From the NCBI RefSeq assembly GCF_041260155.1, contig NC_091941.1, positions 17,800,747 to 17,864,746 on the forward strand: a stretch of DNA of 64,000 bases, in the 5' to 3' direction. This document shows positions 47,923-60,800 of the stretch, one piece after another; the stretch's first letter is position 1; each line of letters begins with the position of its first letter. The notes under the pieces are model-generated. The model was not told where the DNA came from. It saw only the letters and a program-made list of their open reading frames with translations, and searched no databases. Source of the stretch: Ptychodera flava. Its lineage: Eukaryota; Hemichordata; Enteropneusta; Ptychoderidae. The position numbers and the translations under genes were made by a program.

Positions 47923-48653
47923 AAATGCAACGTTCTGCAATGGCCACATTATTGTTGGGGCTTAATCTTGGCAATTTGGTTGACAAATTTGAAGAGGAGA
48001 AGATTACGCCAGTACATATTTGTGAATTATCCATCGCCGACTTTCATTCAGTCGGTTTGCATAACTCCCAGGAAATGATGGCATTACGCACTATGTGCAC
48101 ATCACGTGGGTCAAAAGCTCCTGTTAAGGTGCCTCAAGGATGTGGTGCACCATAGTATTTCATTCCCAGAGACATCCGATACTACAAAACCACTTAGAAG
48201 AAGGATTCATCATATTTGAAATTACATCCATGTTGTCTGTATTGGAGAACTATCTACAGGAGAATGCAGTCATATAGACTCAGTAAGATGAACTTTTCCA
48301 GCATATCAGATGAGGATCTTGATTTGCATGTACATCAGTTAGCACAAGAATATCCTAGCTGTGGTGAGAACATGGTAACATGTCTTCTCATGGAAAAATT
48401 TGGAGTAAAAGTTCAACGTATGCGACTTTGCGATAGCATACATAGAGTTGATAGTGATGGAGTATATGCCAGGAAAAATAAACGGCTAAAGCAACGGGAA
48501 TACAATGTGAAAGGGCCCAACCAATTGTGGCATGTGGACACAAATCACAAACTCATACGTTGGTGTTTTGTCATAATTGGTAGCATTGGTGGTTTCAGTC
48601 GGTTGCCTGTAATGTTGGAATGTAAAGATAACAACAAGGCAAAGAAACAATAA
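47923..48653 (+). pseudogene. Integrase-like transposase remnant
   Basis: Plus-strand frames show, in order: an N-terminal SAM-like segment (LLGLNLGNLVDKFEEEKITP), a helix-turn-helix-like piece (RTIYRRMQSYRLS), and the start of an integrase core (GPNQLWHVDTNHKLIRW, then GSIGGFSRLPVMLECKDNNKA). This order is typical of a transposase family widespread in marine animals. The reading frame is interrupted between the first two parts and ends inside the catalytic core, so the gene is dead and the later acidic residues are missing. Confidence 0.75.
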
Positions 48654-49199
48654 TTTAATACTTTCATGCCCTTGTAATCTTTCAATACTTGAGACTGATC
48701 TCGGCCAGTAAAATGGCAAAACTATCAAAGCATATGTGAACTCTAAATGAATACTTTCCTGACTAAAAAGACATATCACACATTTCCAAAATAGGCATTG
48801 GCAAATGCCATATCATACAGCCCAAAAAGAGTATCATTTCGGATGGCTGACAGAGGGTCTTGGCAGGTTAAGACTGTTTACACATGTATTAGCAGGTGGC
48901 AGGAATGATGACATAGCTTCAAATCAAATCTGATCAACTGTGCGTCCGTCATGTCGAGGACCATTTCAGGTTTGATTCTGTCAGCTAAGAAACGTTCTGC
49001 CAACGTTGACAGATTTAATCTTTCAAGAGTGGCTTCCATGTCTAATGAATGTTGATTCTCACTGACACGTCAACATCCAATGGCTGCATTTCCATGCAAG
49101 AAAAGGTGCCCTCTAGTGGTTCAAAAGTGCGAGCTAATAATAATAATAACGAATGGTCTTAAAGGTATTAACGTAAAGCCTTAACACCATAACCAAACC

Positions 49200-49935
49200 A
49201 AATAAAATAATATTATAGACACATAATATCATAGTGTTTGAACATAAAATAATAGTTAATTGACCTTAAATAATACTTGAAGCACATAATATCTTAATGT
49301 TTGCAAATAAAATAATATTATAGACACATAATATCATAGAGTTTGAACATAAAATAATAGTACATTGATATAAAATAATACTTGAAGCACATAATATCTT
49401 AATGTTTGCAAATAAAATAATACTATAGACACATAATATCATAGTGTTTGAACATAAAATAATAGTACATTGATATAAAATAATACTTGAAGCACATAAT
49501 ATCTTAATGTTTGCAAATAAAATAATATTATAGACACATAATATCATAGAGTTTAAACATAAAATAATAGTACATTGATATAAAATAATACTTGAAGCAC
49601 ATAATATCTTAATGTTTGCAAATAAAATAATATTATAGACACATAATATCATAGAGTTTGAACATAAAATAATAGTACATTGATATAAAATGATACTTGA
49701 AGCACATAATATCTTAATATTTGCAAATAGAATGCTACTGTAGGCACATATTACAGTGTTTGGACATAAAATAAATAGTATAAACTTAAAATAATACTTG
49801 AAGCACATAATATCTTCATGTTTGCAAATAAAATAATACTATAGACACATAATATCATAATGTTTGAACATAAAATAATAGTAAATTGACCTTAAATAAT
49901 ACTTGAAGCACATAATATCTTAATGTTTGCTCATG
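49200..49935 (-). repeat. Right 105-bp subterminal array
   Basis: About seven copies. The TTGCA phase mark recurs at 49301, 49406, 49511, 49616, 49721, about 49822 and 49927, so the period is 105 bp. Each unit is itself two related halves ending in AACATAAAATAATAGTA and GCAAATAAAATAATA. Because 105 is 35 codons, a 180-codon minus-strand frame stays open with a 35-residue hydrophobic period; it is a repeat artefact. Confidence 0.9.
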
Positions 49936-50091
49936 AAGTAATGTCTGATGCACATAAAAATATAGTGTCGGCACATAAAATGATTTTCTTTCGTTATAAA
50001 ATAATTATGTAACCTCCTAATATACTACTATCTGTAAACTTAAGGCAGCTGAGGCTTTCCATACTTATTGACTCAGATTTATTATTGTCCT

Positions 50092-51622
50092 CACTTGAAA
50101 CGCTGCACACATGTAGGCTTGACCACAGTTGGCTGGTGCAATGTGGTGTATGTACATGTAATCTTGAGCATGTTGAGTGTAATCTGATACGGCGGTGTCA
50201 GTAGCGATTGGAATGCACAGCGCCGCCAGTGGCAGAAATGGGAACAGTGAGAATTGTACACATGAAGCAAAATAGACAAATACTTACTTTTTGACCGGAG
50301 ACAACACCTGAACAGTAAGCGTTAAATTTAATGCGCATGTGCCTGATTGTTGCCAATTTTTCTCCCTTACCACCACTGGCAGCGCTGTGCATTCCAATTG
50401 CTACAGACACCACCCTACCCAATCACATTGCGCCAGCCAACTGTCTTGACAATATTAATCTGATAAGCTCACAAGAACTTACTTTACAAATCAAGGCATG
50501 ACGTAACTTTGATAGCATAAACTCTTAAACTTCACGCATTTTACAAACTTTATTTTACAAATGCCATCATAATTATTAAGATCTCGAGAATGTGTTTTTC
50601 CCTAACATTCCGTGTACACTAGTTTCTGAACATCTGCAGTTCTTGAAACGAGATAGAGGAGTATATTCTTGACATCTACTTGATGTACACATATGTTGTA
50701 ATTTCTATATCCATTCTACATGAATCACAAATTAAAATTTCAGAAATGCAAGCTCAATTAAGCCCAAAACACTGTAAATATTCTTCATATGATAACAACT
50801 ACCTTACTTTGTTTAACCATTTTCTGATGCTCATTTTAAAATAGTTGCTCCTGAAAATATCAAAATTTCATTTCATTGAAAAACACCATGCTGTCTCATA
50901 AAGGTATTCTAAACCACACGTTACAACTCAGAAAGAAAATAAGTTCAGGTAGTCATTTTCTTCAGCAGTATACAGATTCATAATAACATTTTTCATTGTC
51001 CACTAAACCAGAACAGTCTACTGTACAACATTCTGTGTCACTGAACTCTGCATACAACACAAAAATAAATTTGAAATGTGTCCATATTGCAATGTTGATT
51101 TAAAAAAACTGAAAAATTAAGTTTGCTATGTTAATCAGTGTGATGACTGCACAAATACACTACACCATTGACATGCGTCATCTCTTTCTACTAATGCAGA
51201 AGTTCATGCTAAATAGCAAATAAATATCTAAAGGAAGCTTAGAAACAAAAAATTGCCAGCAATGCCTTCAGCATTGATTAAAACCATATCCCTCTACATG
51301 AAGCTATGTCTTAAGCCTCTTTCTAACAATGACACGCAAAATATGTATGTACAACCACAGCAAAAGAACTTTTCATAGAATTATCAGATTTTCACAGGTA
51401 CAATTAGTGTGTTTTCACATGTATTGAAGGAATTACTCGTACGGGGCAGAGGAGAATCAGCAATCTCTCCACTGATGATTCAGCATACTTCCAGTAAATT
51501 GAGGGAATTCACCGCATAATTGACCAGACACCAGTACCAAATCAGCAAATTCTTTCAGCTTTGCTGTGCTGAAGATATGATAAAACTTATCAAAATTGTC
51601 TATTTCTGTGATACAGTATGTG
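50092..51622. other. Spacer and SMIM12 3' region
   Basis: No gene is seen. Two copies of a short inverted phrase (CATTGGAATGCACAGCGC-like, near 50,205 and 50,385) form a weak palindrome about 210 bp across. The rest is AT-rich and probably includes the SMIM12 3' untranslated region. Confidence 0.4.
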
Positions 51623-51898
51623 TCATTCCTTCTTCTCTGAGCGCAATGTGTTTTCATACAAAAACTTTGGTTGGCCTTTGTATTCTTTTAGACTGGTGAC
51701 ATTGGTGCAGTCCTCTTTGGAAAGTTTTTCGAGTTGTCGTTCATTTCTCTCTTCAACTATCTGATGCACATTGGGTCCTTTTTTCTCTCCTCTCACAAAA
51801 TGTTCAATGTTGTAACCGATCACTCCAACAACAACGGCAAAGGGAAAGGTGACGTAAGGCGCATAGGCCCTTGCACCTGCCAGCACAATCTGCCACAT
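51623..51898 (-). CDS. SMIM12: Small integral membrane protein 12
   Basis: A 91-residue single-pass membrane protein matching human SMIM12 (92 residues) in layout. It begins MWQIVLAGARAYAPYVTFPF, and the hydrophobic segment runs to about residue 30 (VVVGVIGYNIEHFVRG). The charged tail includes VEERNERQLEKLSKEDCTNV and SLKEYKGQP. YAPYVTFP and the spacing to SLK are the family signature. Molecular function is poorly known. All coding sequence is in one exon. An acceptor (AATTACAG) lies about 28 bp upstream of the ATG, so the first exon is untranslated. Confidence 0.93.
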   Translation of the reverse strand: MWQIVLAGARAYAPYVTFPFAVVVGVIGYNIEHFVRGEKKGPNVHQIVEERNERQLEKLSKEDCTNVTSLKEYKGQPKFLYENTLRSEKKE

Positions 51899-53522
51899 GC
51901 TTCAGCAATGGAAAAGGATGTACCTGTAATTAACACACCAACAGATATATAAATTGAACCATAAATAAGCATTTTAAATTGTGTGATGGTAAAGATAAAC
52001 TTTCTCTACAGGTAATCCACAGTTAAATTGTAAGCATGTTGAAATAACATATGAAAATTGTAGACTGCAAGAAAAAATTTGCAATCAAAGCATGTAATGT
52101 GAATCCTTGTGTTCACACATGGCAGTTTCATGAAAGAATCTCAGAGTATAAATTGTGACAAATGCACTTCACATCTGTGTTTCTACTACTCTTTGGTATT
52201 AATGTTCTCAGCAAGACACTAGATCAGTGGACACAGTCAGGGTTTGCATTTTTTACTTGTACCTGGGGAGTTATTTTTGAGTTGGTGTTAAGGACGGTGA
52301 GGGACAGGGTACCTCTCTGAGAAACTCATTTTGTTTGTATCCTTAAAGTGAAATGGTCGTTGAAACTGCGCCTTCTTGTTTACAAACAATGTATTTCGTG
52401 CACGATATCTAAATGCACCTCATCATCATAGCTGCAACATTTAAATTATATGATGTAGATAATGACAGACATGTTTTAACTTTCATCAATCACCTTGGAT
52501 ACAGTTTACATCGGTCGTATAGGTCCCATATGACCTTTGAGCACAGTTCCGACAACCCTAGTGCTTGTCATGTATATGTGACGTTGCAAAGAGAAAGATG
52601 TGAATGATACTCTACTATCTACAGTATCTGTCCATTTCACAAATGGGTAGTTTTACTATGGCTGAACACTGATGGCACACCATCATGGTGACCATGTCAT
52701 CATGGTCTTTCGTAGGATTGTCGGATCACTACAATGTCACAATAAAGTGTCCTGCTGCCATCATGACCTTCGCCTTTCCAGGTGAATTTCGCGTTGCTGG
52801 AAAAAGGAAAGTTCTGAAACTTTGGGGTGTTAAAAAAGAGAGAGTTCCCTTGCGGCTCTCTTCCCCACCAGAGTGGGCAAGATTCTAATTTGTATGACCA
52901 TGGAGGTCTCTTTTTTTACCTCCATGGCATGACGCCCGATCGCTTGTGATTATATACACGCCTGACACCCGTTCTTCTATGTTACACGGCCAGTCCGACG
53001 TACAGTGGCACAACTACAATATCACATTTCGTGTATACATTTCGTTAGGTAACCGTGGTATGAGTTCACAACTTACCACTCACGCGCACGTGTAACTTAC
53101 GTATTCGTTCGAGACAGAAGTCCCCTCTCGACAGTAGAACAGTGACACTAATAAGGAGAAAAAAAATCGTGAATTAAACTTCTCTGTTAACCAAAACAAC
53201 TGTCATTAGTTGTTGTTTGGCATTTTGGAATGGGACAGAGCAGCTGTACTGTGCAACTTCGGTCAAAGTTGCAACTCACTTGACGTGTCAGAACGCATGC
53301 GTATATATGATCTTCGGCGTTCCGGAAAATATTTATAAAGCAGTGTTTTGGTCTGGTTCTGAATTAAGCATTAAATTTAGTAAAAAAAATTTAACTCAGG
53401 GGAGTTTGCTTGATTGTACATAGTTTACATCACCTTCAGATACTCAAACTCAAAGGAGAGTCTCGTGAGAAACGAGACTTCATTCATGAAAGGCTGAAAT
53501 ACTTTCAACTTTGACCTCCGTA
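51899..53522. other. SMIM12 upstream spacer
   Basis: No gene is seen. A perfect 10-bp hairpin CCATGGAGGT / ACCTCCATGG sits at 52,898-52,927. The region 52,930-53,120 is richer in CpG and may hold the SMIM12 promoter and first exon. Confidence 0.4.
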
Positions 53523-56500
53523 TTACAGCGCTTAACTACGATGCTGAAGTTATTTTCGTATTCGTTTTCGTATTCGTTTTCGTATTCGTATTCGTATTCG
53601 TATTGGAGTCACTGACAAAATTTTTTATTTTTAGTCCAAATTTCGTACGTATTATATAAAATTTCTGTCTTTACAGAACTTAAAGTGCTTTTTATATGAC
53701 AATATACCAATACTTCAATATTTGAGAATGTAAGTTGAAAAAGATCCAATCTTTTTAGGCCCTAGATTGAAAGATATCGTTGCTATAATTAGAGGAGAGA
53801 TTTTAAAAACAAACGGCCAGTACACAGGCACTCCTTAGCTAGGTAGTCTGTTGAATAGATCGATTTTCGGTTCGATCTATCGATCCCGTAGTCGATATGC
53901 GCGCCATTATAACCAAAATACTCACTAGTTTACATTGGCGGGCATACTGACCACGGGATCGATAGATCGAGCCGAAAATCGATCTATTTAGCAGACTACC
54001 AAGCTATTAGCGCCTGTGGGCCAGTAGTAGTCTTTGGAGGAAAGATTTTTTAAACAAACATCATTTTCGTATTCGTATTCGTATTCGTTTTCGTATTAAC
54101 TTCTATCACAACAACCAACTTAAACATTCTGTTGACATCATTAGTATCGATAACGGAAAATTAGCTGACCCGCCCAATTTGACGAGTTGTAAACTTAAAA
54201 GGTAATTTTCTTGTTTTAAACTGATATCTCTGAGAAAGTGATCGTCATAACGACAGTGAATGCAGGGCTCAACGTTATCGCATGCCCCAAAGTCGATGAC
54301 ATGCTATATTTAGACTGCTGTCGCAAAGAAAATATCATCTCATATGATGTGGGAAAGCGTCATAAAAGAAAACGAGATGAATAAAATTGTATCATAGGCC
54401 TATGTCCCGATCGGTACATTTGTTTCCCTAATAAAGATTAAATTAATGTGTGAGCTGTTGTCAGAGTCTTTATTTCAGTACGGCCCATCTCTTTTTCTTT
54501 CCTTGCGTTTGCGTCAACTGTCATTGCCAGAACATGTTGATCAACTTGCGTTATGATAAGATACACCAGAATGCATGGAAATTAATTTGTATCGCGAAAT
54601 ATCGAGAAATACCTGTATTCTATGATAAATAGACTTCAGCTAGTCTAGTAGCTGTCGCAACTGGCTCGATCGGTTTCCGTCATTTGTTACTGTGCGATCC
54701 AGTTTTAGTGTTACGCAGTTTGCCCCGCTCTTCAACTCCGTTCTGCAGGTCACTCCAAAAACTTCCAGCAGTACTATTTTGGGGGACCAATTAAGCCGCT
54801 AGCCGGTAGATAGCTACCTTTTTCAACAACTCTGAATAGAAATGCAGCAGCTATCAACTTTCGATAGATATTTTGTAGGCAAGAGAACAAAACTCAAACG
54901 TATATGCGCATTTAATCCTAGCTGTGATATCGAAGCGGTACTTGTGGCGTGTATCGAACTCGCTCGGGTCATTGAGGTCATCGCCACAGTCCCATCCATG
55001 GTCTGTTCTCTACTACCTCCATAGTTCTACATAATTGCAGTCGCTACCCGGCAGATTTGCCATGATATTTCAACAAAGTTGCTTGCTATCGGGATCCTTT
55101 ATGAAACAGGATAATCCAGTACAAGCTTGATGAAATCGATGCTTTGATCTGCTTTCCAAAGGACGATTTCCGGAAATGGTCTAGCCGGTCACATGCCACT
55201 AACGCAAATATTCATTACGCACGTGAACGCATGAAACATTTGCAGTTACTGGTTGCTTGTTTTCCCTTGTCAGCTATATTTTGATGACATTTTATGCTGG
55301 GATTATGATTGGTTCAATTGAAATGATGTGACAGCACTAAAACTGCTTCTGATACTTGATTGGATTGTAGTAAAATTTATCATTAAATTCATGGGATATT
55401 TTGACAGATCATTCAAGATAACATCAGCAGATGCATTGGCAGCGCTTTGCAGTGGAGAGAACGCGCTCAAACCTTTGAGTAACTCCGCTCAACGGCTATG
55501 CTTATTCAATGCGTATTTTGGGGTCGTGGCCTTTCAGGACAATGCTCCGTGAACACTGAGCGAATATATGTTGTATTTGATCACGTATACGGTATGGAGA
55601 AATGTCTTGAAAAAATTCAGGTCGCAATCTCATAAAATTTGGTCGCCTATGCGACTGAAAATGGTCGCTAGTTTGAGCCCTGATTGAATGTAATACATGA
55701 ATTATCGGTCGGTCCGGTTTTATGTTATTATTGCTCACATCTTTACTCTGAAAGATAAACTACCTATTGTCATTGATTTCTGTTACTTTCTCCCCTGTAG
55801 CAGCACGTACAACTTTGTCGTAACTTGCAATTTTGTAATTTTTGCCTTCCGCACTCCCTGAGTTTTGTAAAGTATTGTATTGTATTGTTATTATAATTTA
55901 TTTCAGGTCTACGTAGAGCCATATCAAAATCAAGTAAAATACTTGAAATACAAATTGTAAATGGATATGATCATTCTAAAGTGAGTCCAAAAGGATGACC
56001 GGATATAACAATTTTCACATTTTTTTATTCAGATGGTTGTCCTGGACAAGTCCCCCGTTCATCATAGCTTTCAACAGTCACCCGTTTTGCAGCGCCTCAC
56101 AAAAATCTGCCCTCCCCGCAAAACAATGGTACAGTCCAGGGCAGCTCCTTTGCGTCCGCTCTCACGAGTCCCATTACTTGGCACTGACCACCTGATTTCG
56201 GGGTGCATCCAGCTGCCCGGTCAAGAGACATTGGCAAGCGAAGATGCTGCCTTACCAGATCCCAACCGATTTTAAGTATTTTTTTCAAATAAAATGAAGT
56301 GAACAAAATTCTTTAAAATCTACAAATGCAAATTTATGTAAATTTAACCAAATTTGGCAGATGAAATTACGAATCAAATTATCACAATATTTAAACCTCA
56401 GTAAATATCGTATATTGCACGTTTCATACCTGAAACCTGGACTAAAAATAACAATTTCTGTCAGTGACTCCAATACGAATACGAATACGAATACGAAAAC

Positions 56501-56546
56501 GAATACGAAAACGAATACGAAAATAACTTCAGTATCGTCGCTGTAA
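53523..56546. mobile_element. 3.0 kb element with hexamer-array inverted ends
   Basis: Outer ends TTACAGCG / CGCTGTAA are followed by inverted repeats of about 110 bp. About 68 bp of these, including an irregular TTCGTA/TTCGTT hexamer array and GGAGTCACTGACA, are identical between the two ends. A third short hexamer array lies inside near 54,064-54,100. The interior has no transposase that I recognise. Near the right end an acceptor-like ATTCAG precedes an 80-codon frame (about 56,033-56,275) with a poly(A)-like AATAAA after it, possibly a captured exon. The right end stops 145 bp before the DDHD1 start codon. Confidence 0.75.
53823..54018. mobile_element. Fold-back element, family GGTAGTCTGC, copy 2
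   Basis: Long palindrome with arms starting GGTAGTCTG and containing GATCGATTTTCGG and CGATCTATCGATCCCG, paired with the right half. Outward, CACAGGC and GCCTGTG also pair. It lies inside the 3.0 kb element and is related to 22,743-22,970. Confidence 0.75.
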
Positions 56547-56691
56547 CTATTTGTAATCTGATTTGTGAATACATCGCAGAGTCAGCTGCAGCGAAGTGTT
56601 GAGAACGTACGTAGGTGGGTGTGTGATGTCATCTCATGTGAAGTTGCGAAGCAGGGCTTAACAGTTTCGGGTTTTCCCCAAATCTTGCAAG

Positions 56692-57764
56692 ATGGATTAT
56701 CCCACGCCGGGGGATCAGGCGACGCGGGATGACGATGAAATGAATGATGATTCGTTGGAAGCGAGCTCCAATATGTCAGTGCCATTGGAGATGGAAGTTG
56801 AGGACACTGTCAACAGTGATGCCGAAGAGGAAGTGACACCGGTAGATACAGACGCAGAGGACCGGGGCGAAGAAATGCGAGATGTGGCAGCGGGAAAATT
56901 GACGATTTCCATCGAAGAAGGTGAAGGAGAAGACGATGATGTCATCATAATCGAGGACTCGGAAGAATCTGGAGAGCAAGAAGAGACAGTATCTAAACCA
57001 GAAGGAGGCAAGGAAGAAGAGGCGGAAACGACAGACGACGGAAAAGAGAAAGAAGACGCGAATGGCACAGAGTCGTCAGCAAAACCGCCAAAAAGAAACA
57101 AAATTAATGTTGGACAGCCAACAGATATCGTGCAAGATCTCAATGCAAGACAAGTCAGGTGGTTTTATAGGGAATCTAAAGATGAAAGAAAATGGAACTA
57201 CTTCAGTGGTTATGACTCACTACAGATTGAATGGAAATACAGAGAGGTTCACTTCCATTGTACAAAGACAGACGACGATGTCGAAATGATTATTGTGAGA
57301 GGGGGCCTTTATGAAGTTGACGTTGTTTCTAGAAAGTGCTATCCAATATATTGGCAAGGTGAGATTTCTCCTTGTGTCTTTATCTTTGTTTAGTTGGACT
57401 TCAAGAGTTCAAATTGCTAGTTCTTAGCCCAAGGATTAATTTCAAAATATGAAAACGGGGGGGGGGGTGGGGGGGGGGGTGCACGTTGTTTCCCTAATAA
57501 ATTATTATTATTATTATTGTTGTTGTTGTTGTTGTTGTATTTGAATGATTGTGTTATAAATGATACCACACTTGCCTATATATTATATATAATATATACC
57601 AATGTATAATATATACTTATATTATATATATAAGTATATATTATATATTATATAATATATAATATATACTAATGTATAATATATTTACATATATAATACT
57701 AATATATAAATAATATTACTTGCCTATATATTATATATAATATATACTAATATAATGTATATAC

Positions 57765-57835
<71 letters not shown>

Positions 57836-60800
57836 GCAAATATTATGTATTTTTTCAAAGGGTAGTTATTTAATCATAATAATTGTGCCTGGTAAATATT
57901 TAACTGTGTGTCACATTCTTTTGAGCAGGAAAGCACTCCATAGTACTGCTACATTCCTTTGTCATTGTATTTATTTTCCCACTGAGAATTATGTTGTATA
58001 CGGGCTGGAGGTCTTGTCATGCAACAAATAGCCAATCATAGGCTAAACATTCAGTCATGAATTCTCGGTTAAAACATTGTCAAGTTAATTAAATTATCCT
58101 ATCACAAATTAAAAAGGCCTTTTCACAACAATTATAATTTGCCTACTTTAAGTTATGGCTGAAAATCATGTTGTTATTTACTTGAATATAATAGTGGCAA
58201 TAAAATTTATTGCTTTGCTCGTTTTACAATGATCCTGCTGTCTTTCAACATTTGGAATCCATGACTATGTTAAGTGGGTCACATACATATTTTTAAATGA
58301 ATAAGTGCAATAGAAATTTTGAGTGTGGAGGATTTTCAATTAGTTACATAACTTTCAACAAACAATGGCAAAAATTTGTGAACCCAGATGAAGTGCAAAC
58401 AAATGATGATACTGATGATGCCAGAGCCTTGAAAACACCATGATCAGCACAGTTGTATTTGTGTACTACAGGCTTGCCAGTGCATCCTATTAATCATGAA
58501 CCGTGTTCAGAAAATAACACCTGCCTTTTGAACAGACAAACTCCTGCCTAACCATTAAGATTCAGAGCCACGTCACGTTTAACACATTCAGCCATGCCAT
58601 GTATATATCTAGTAATGTTTTTACTAGATTTGACACATTTATATCCAAAGATATTTTCAATAGCTCGGAACCATAACATATTATAAAAAATTGACAATGT
58701 AAGGTCTGACACCTTTATAAGCTCAATTTAATATTATCTATTCAGATAAGCCAATAGTATTGTATTCTGCTTTAAACAACAATATGAATTTTAAATTAAA
58801 ATATTTCCATCAGAACTTATACATGTCAGAATATTTTTTCTCTTTTAATAATTCACAAAATTAAGGAAACTGACAAGACAAATAGAAATCTACAAAAAGA
58901 AAAGAACATTTCATAGTATGAAATCTACAGTGGTTTCTTAATGCTATTTTCCATTTCACTCAATTGAATTCAAATGCTTAAATTCTAAGATAAATGACAG
59001 GATCTGGGGAAGTTTGTATCTGATTTTTGAATAATGTACTACCTGTCACAGGTATCCACTACCTGACAGTGATAGAAATTGGATCAACCAGAAATTTAAT
59101 CAATTGCAAAGTAGATTTGAGTGTTGCTTGAAGCCATCTACAAACACTGTTTCCACTTGGATGAGATGAAGTGTTTCAATAACAAATTCTGAAGTAGCTC
59201 TGTCAATCCTTGAAGTCTCTGCTATTGTGGTTTCTTAGGGTAAATATTCCAATTTTATCCACAAGTAAACTTTATATGGCTTCTTTATCAATCATTGCAT
59301 CGCAGCAAAATGAAGTAATCTGAAATGTGATCGGCTATTAATTAGGCTTTAAGCTGAATTTTAATGATACTATAAATTAAGAACAGTATTAACTGATGAA
59401 TTGTTAATTAAACCACCTGTGTGATAATGAAATTATATCAGAGCTTGTCTTAAAATTTAACCATGCAAAAAAATATTAATTTTGTCTGATGTTTTCCCTC
59501 AGGTCTTTCTTTCCATCTCCCTAGAACAATGTCCACAATTCAAGCAATGAATTCATGTCTACATAATTGTGACATGTATACTTCGCAAACTTCATACATG
59601 AAATATTATCCGCAAATCTTACACATTCTAATGAGTTTTTACACATTATTGAGGCATTTGCCATTTCATCATATTCTTCATCAATCATGTCATGGCATCT
59701 TGTGTTCTATTTTCCTGTATTGAACCATTGCCAGGAGTCATTTGCTTCTGTCAAATCGTTGTGTAGTTGTGAAACGTTTATAGATTGTACAAGGATATTT
59801 GCTTAACTTAATATTACCAAAAAAAAATTATAATAGCTTTCAAAATGTTTGACCAATTTTCCAATTTAGCCGAAGCCTTTGACGTGATGCGAGGAACATG
59901 GTTTTATGACACCTTGCAGCCTCTTGAAGAAAGTCTAGCTGATGACATCGAACAGTCCCACTTGGAGAAGTTCCGTGGACAGAATAAAAACGATCCACCA
60001 GAAACACTCAACATCAAAGGCAACAAACCAGGTGAGCATAGAAAGGACTTGATACTGAATACTGCCACGTGTTACTCAGACATGGTTAAAAATGTCATGT
60101 TGTCAAGCAACAATGAAGTATCTAGGAGGGTAAAGTATTGACAAGCTGCAGAGTATCTATACCCAGTTTCTCTTCTTACCTCAACAGAGGCAGTGTACTG
60201 TATTTTTTAATATGTAATATTTTCTGAATGATTTCTGTAAAAAAAGTAAAACGAACAGCAAATTTTGCATCAGGTTATAACACAATTCTGCAAAATTGGA
60301 GTTAATTATTTTTTTTTTTTTGGTTGCTGATTTTTCTACCAAACTGTGGTCATGCCACGTGAGCTATAAATAGAATAACCGGTGTGTTTGTGTGTACACC
60401 ATTGAAGCAGAGGTTGAGTATTTTAAACAGACAATATGTTGCCCTGAAATGTGAAAATAAAACAGGGTAGTGTCAATAGATATTTATATATCCAGTGGGT
60501 TTCTGTTTTCCTTCAATAACAAGAACTCAGATTGTTATACAAGTATCTGATATCCATGTCTATCACTCTGATTACAAAATCTGCCAATTACATGATTTGT
60601 GTGTACATTTGTGTGTACAGTAATGAACGTATAATTTACTGATGTTATCATGAACAGCAAATTAGAGTTTGTTCAAAGCTGTTATTTGGAATTTTAATCC
60701 CCATTTGGAATGTTTCAATGTTCCATATTAAACTTACACATACAAATGCATGTTTCCAGCTCTTTGTTTTTTATTTGCATATAAATATAACTTTACTGTG

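Larger units (their letters stand above)
46745..50091 (+). mobile_element. 3.3 kb DNA transposon with repeat-array ends and integrase remnant
   Basis: Inverted ends begin AGGACAATAA, then diverge briefly, then share more than 90 bp starting TATGGAAAGCCTCAGCTGCC. Inside both ends lie tandem arrays of one unit, about three copies on the left and about seven on the right (inverted). The unique centre (47.3-49.1 kb) carries a transposase remnant on the plus strand. No target-site duplication is obvious. The integrase type suggests an IS3EU-like or related rve-fold DNA transposon; the family assignment is tentative. Confidence 0.8.

Noticed and set aside
49266-49808. 180-codon open frame on the minus strand
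   Set aside because: It is the 105-bp array read in one frame; the product repeats a hydrophobic 35-residue unit exactly in step with the DNA repeat.
46745-50091. Polinton or other virus-like element
   Set aside because: Only an integrase-like remnant is present in a 3.3 kb element; there is no sign of a polymerase, ATPase, protease or capsid gene, so a plain DNA transposon is the simpler reading.
56715-57143. 142-codon Ser-rich minus-strand frame
   Set aside because: It is the antisense shadow of the acidic first exon of DDHD1.
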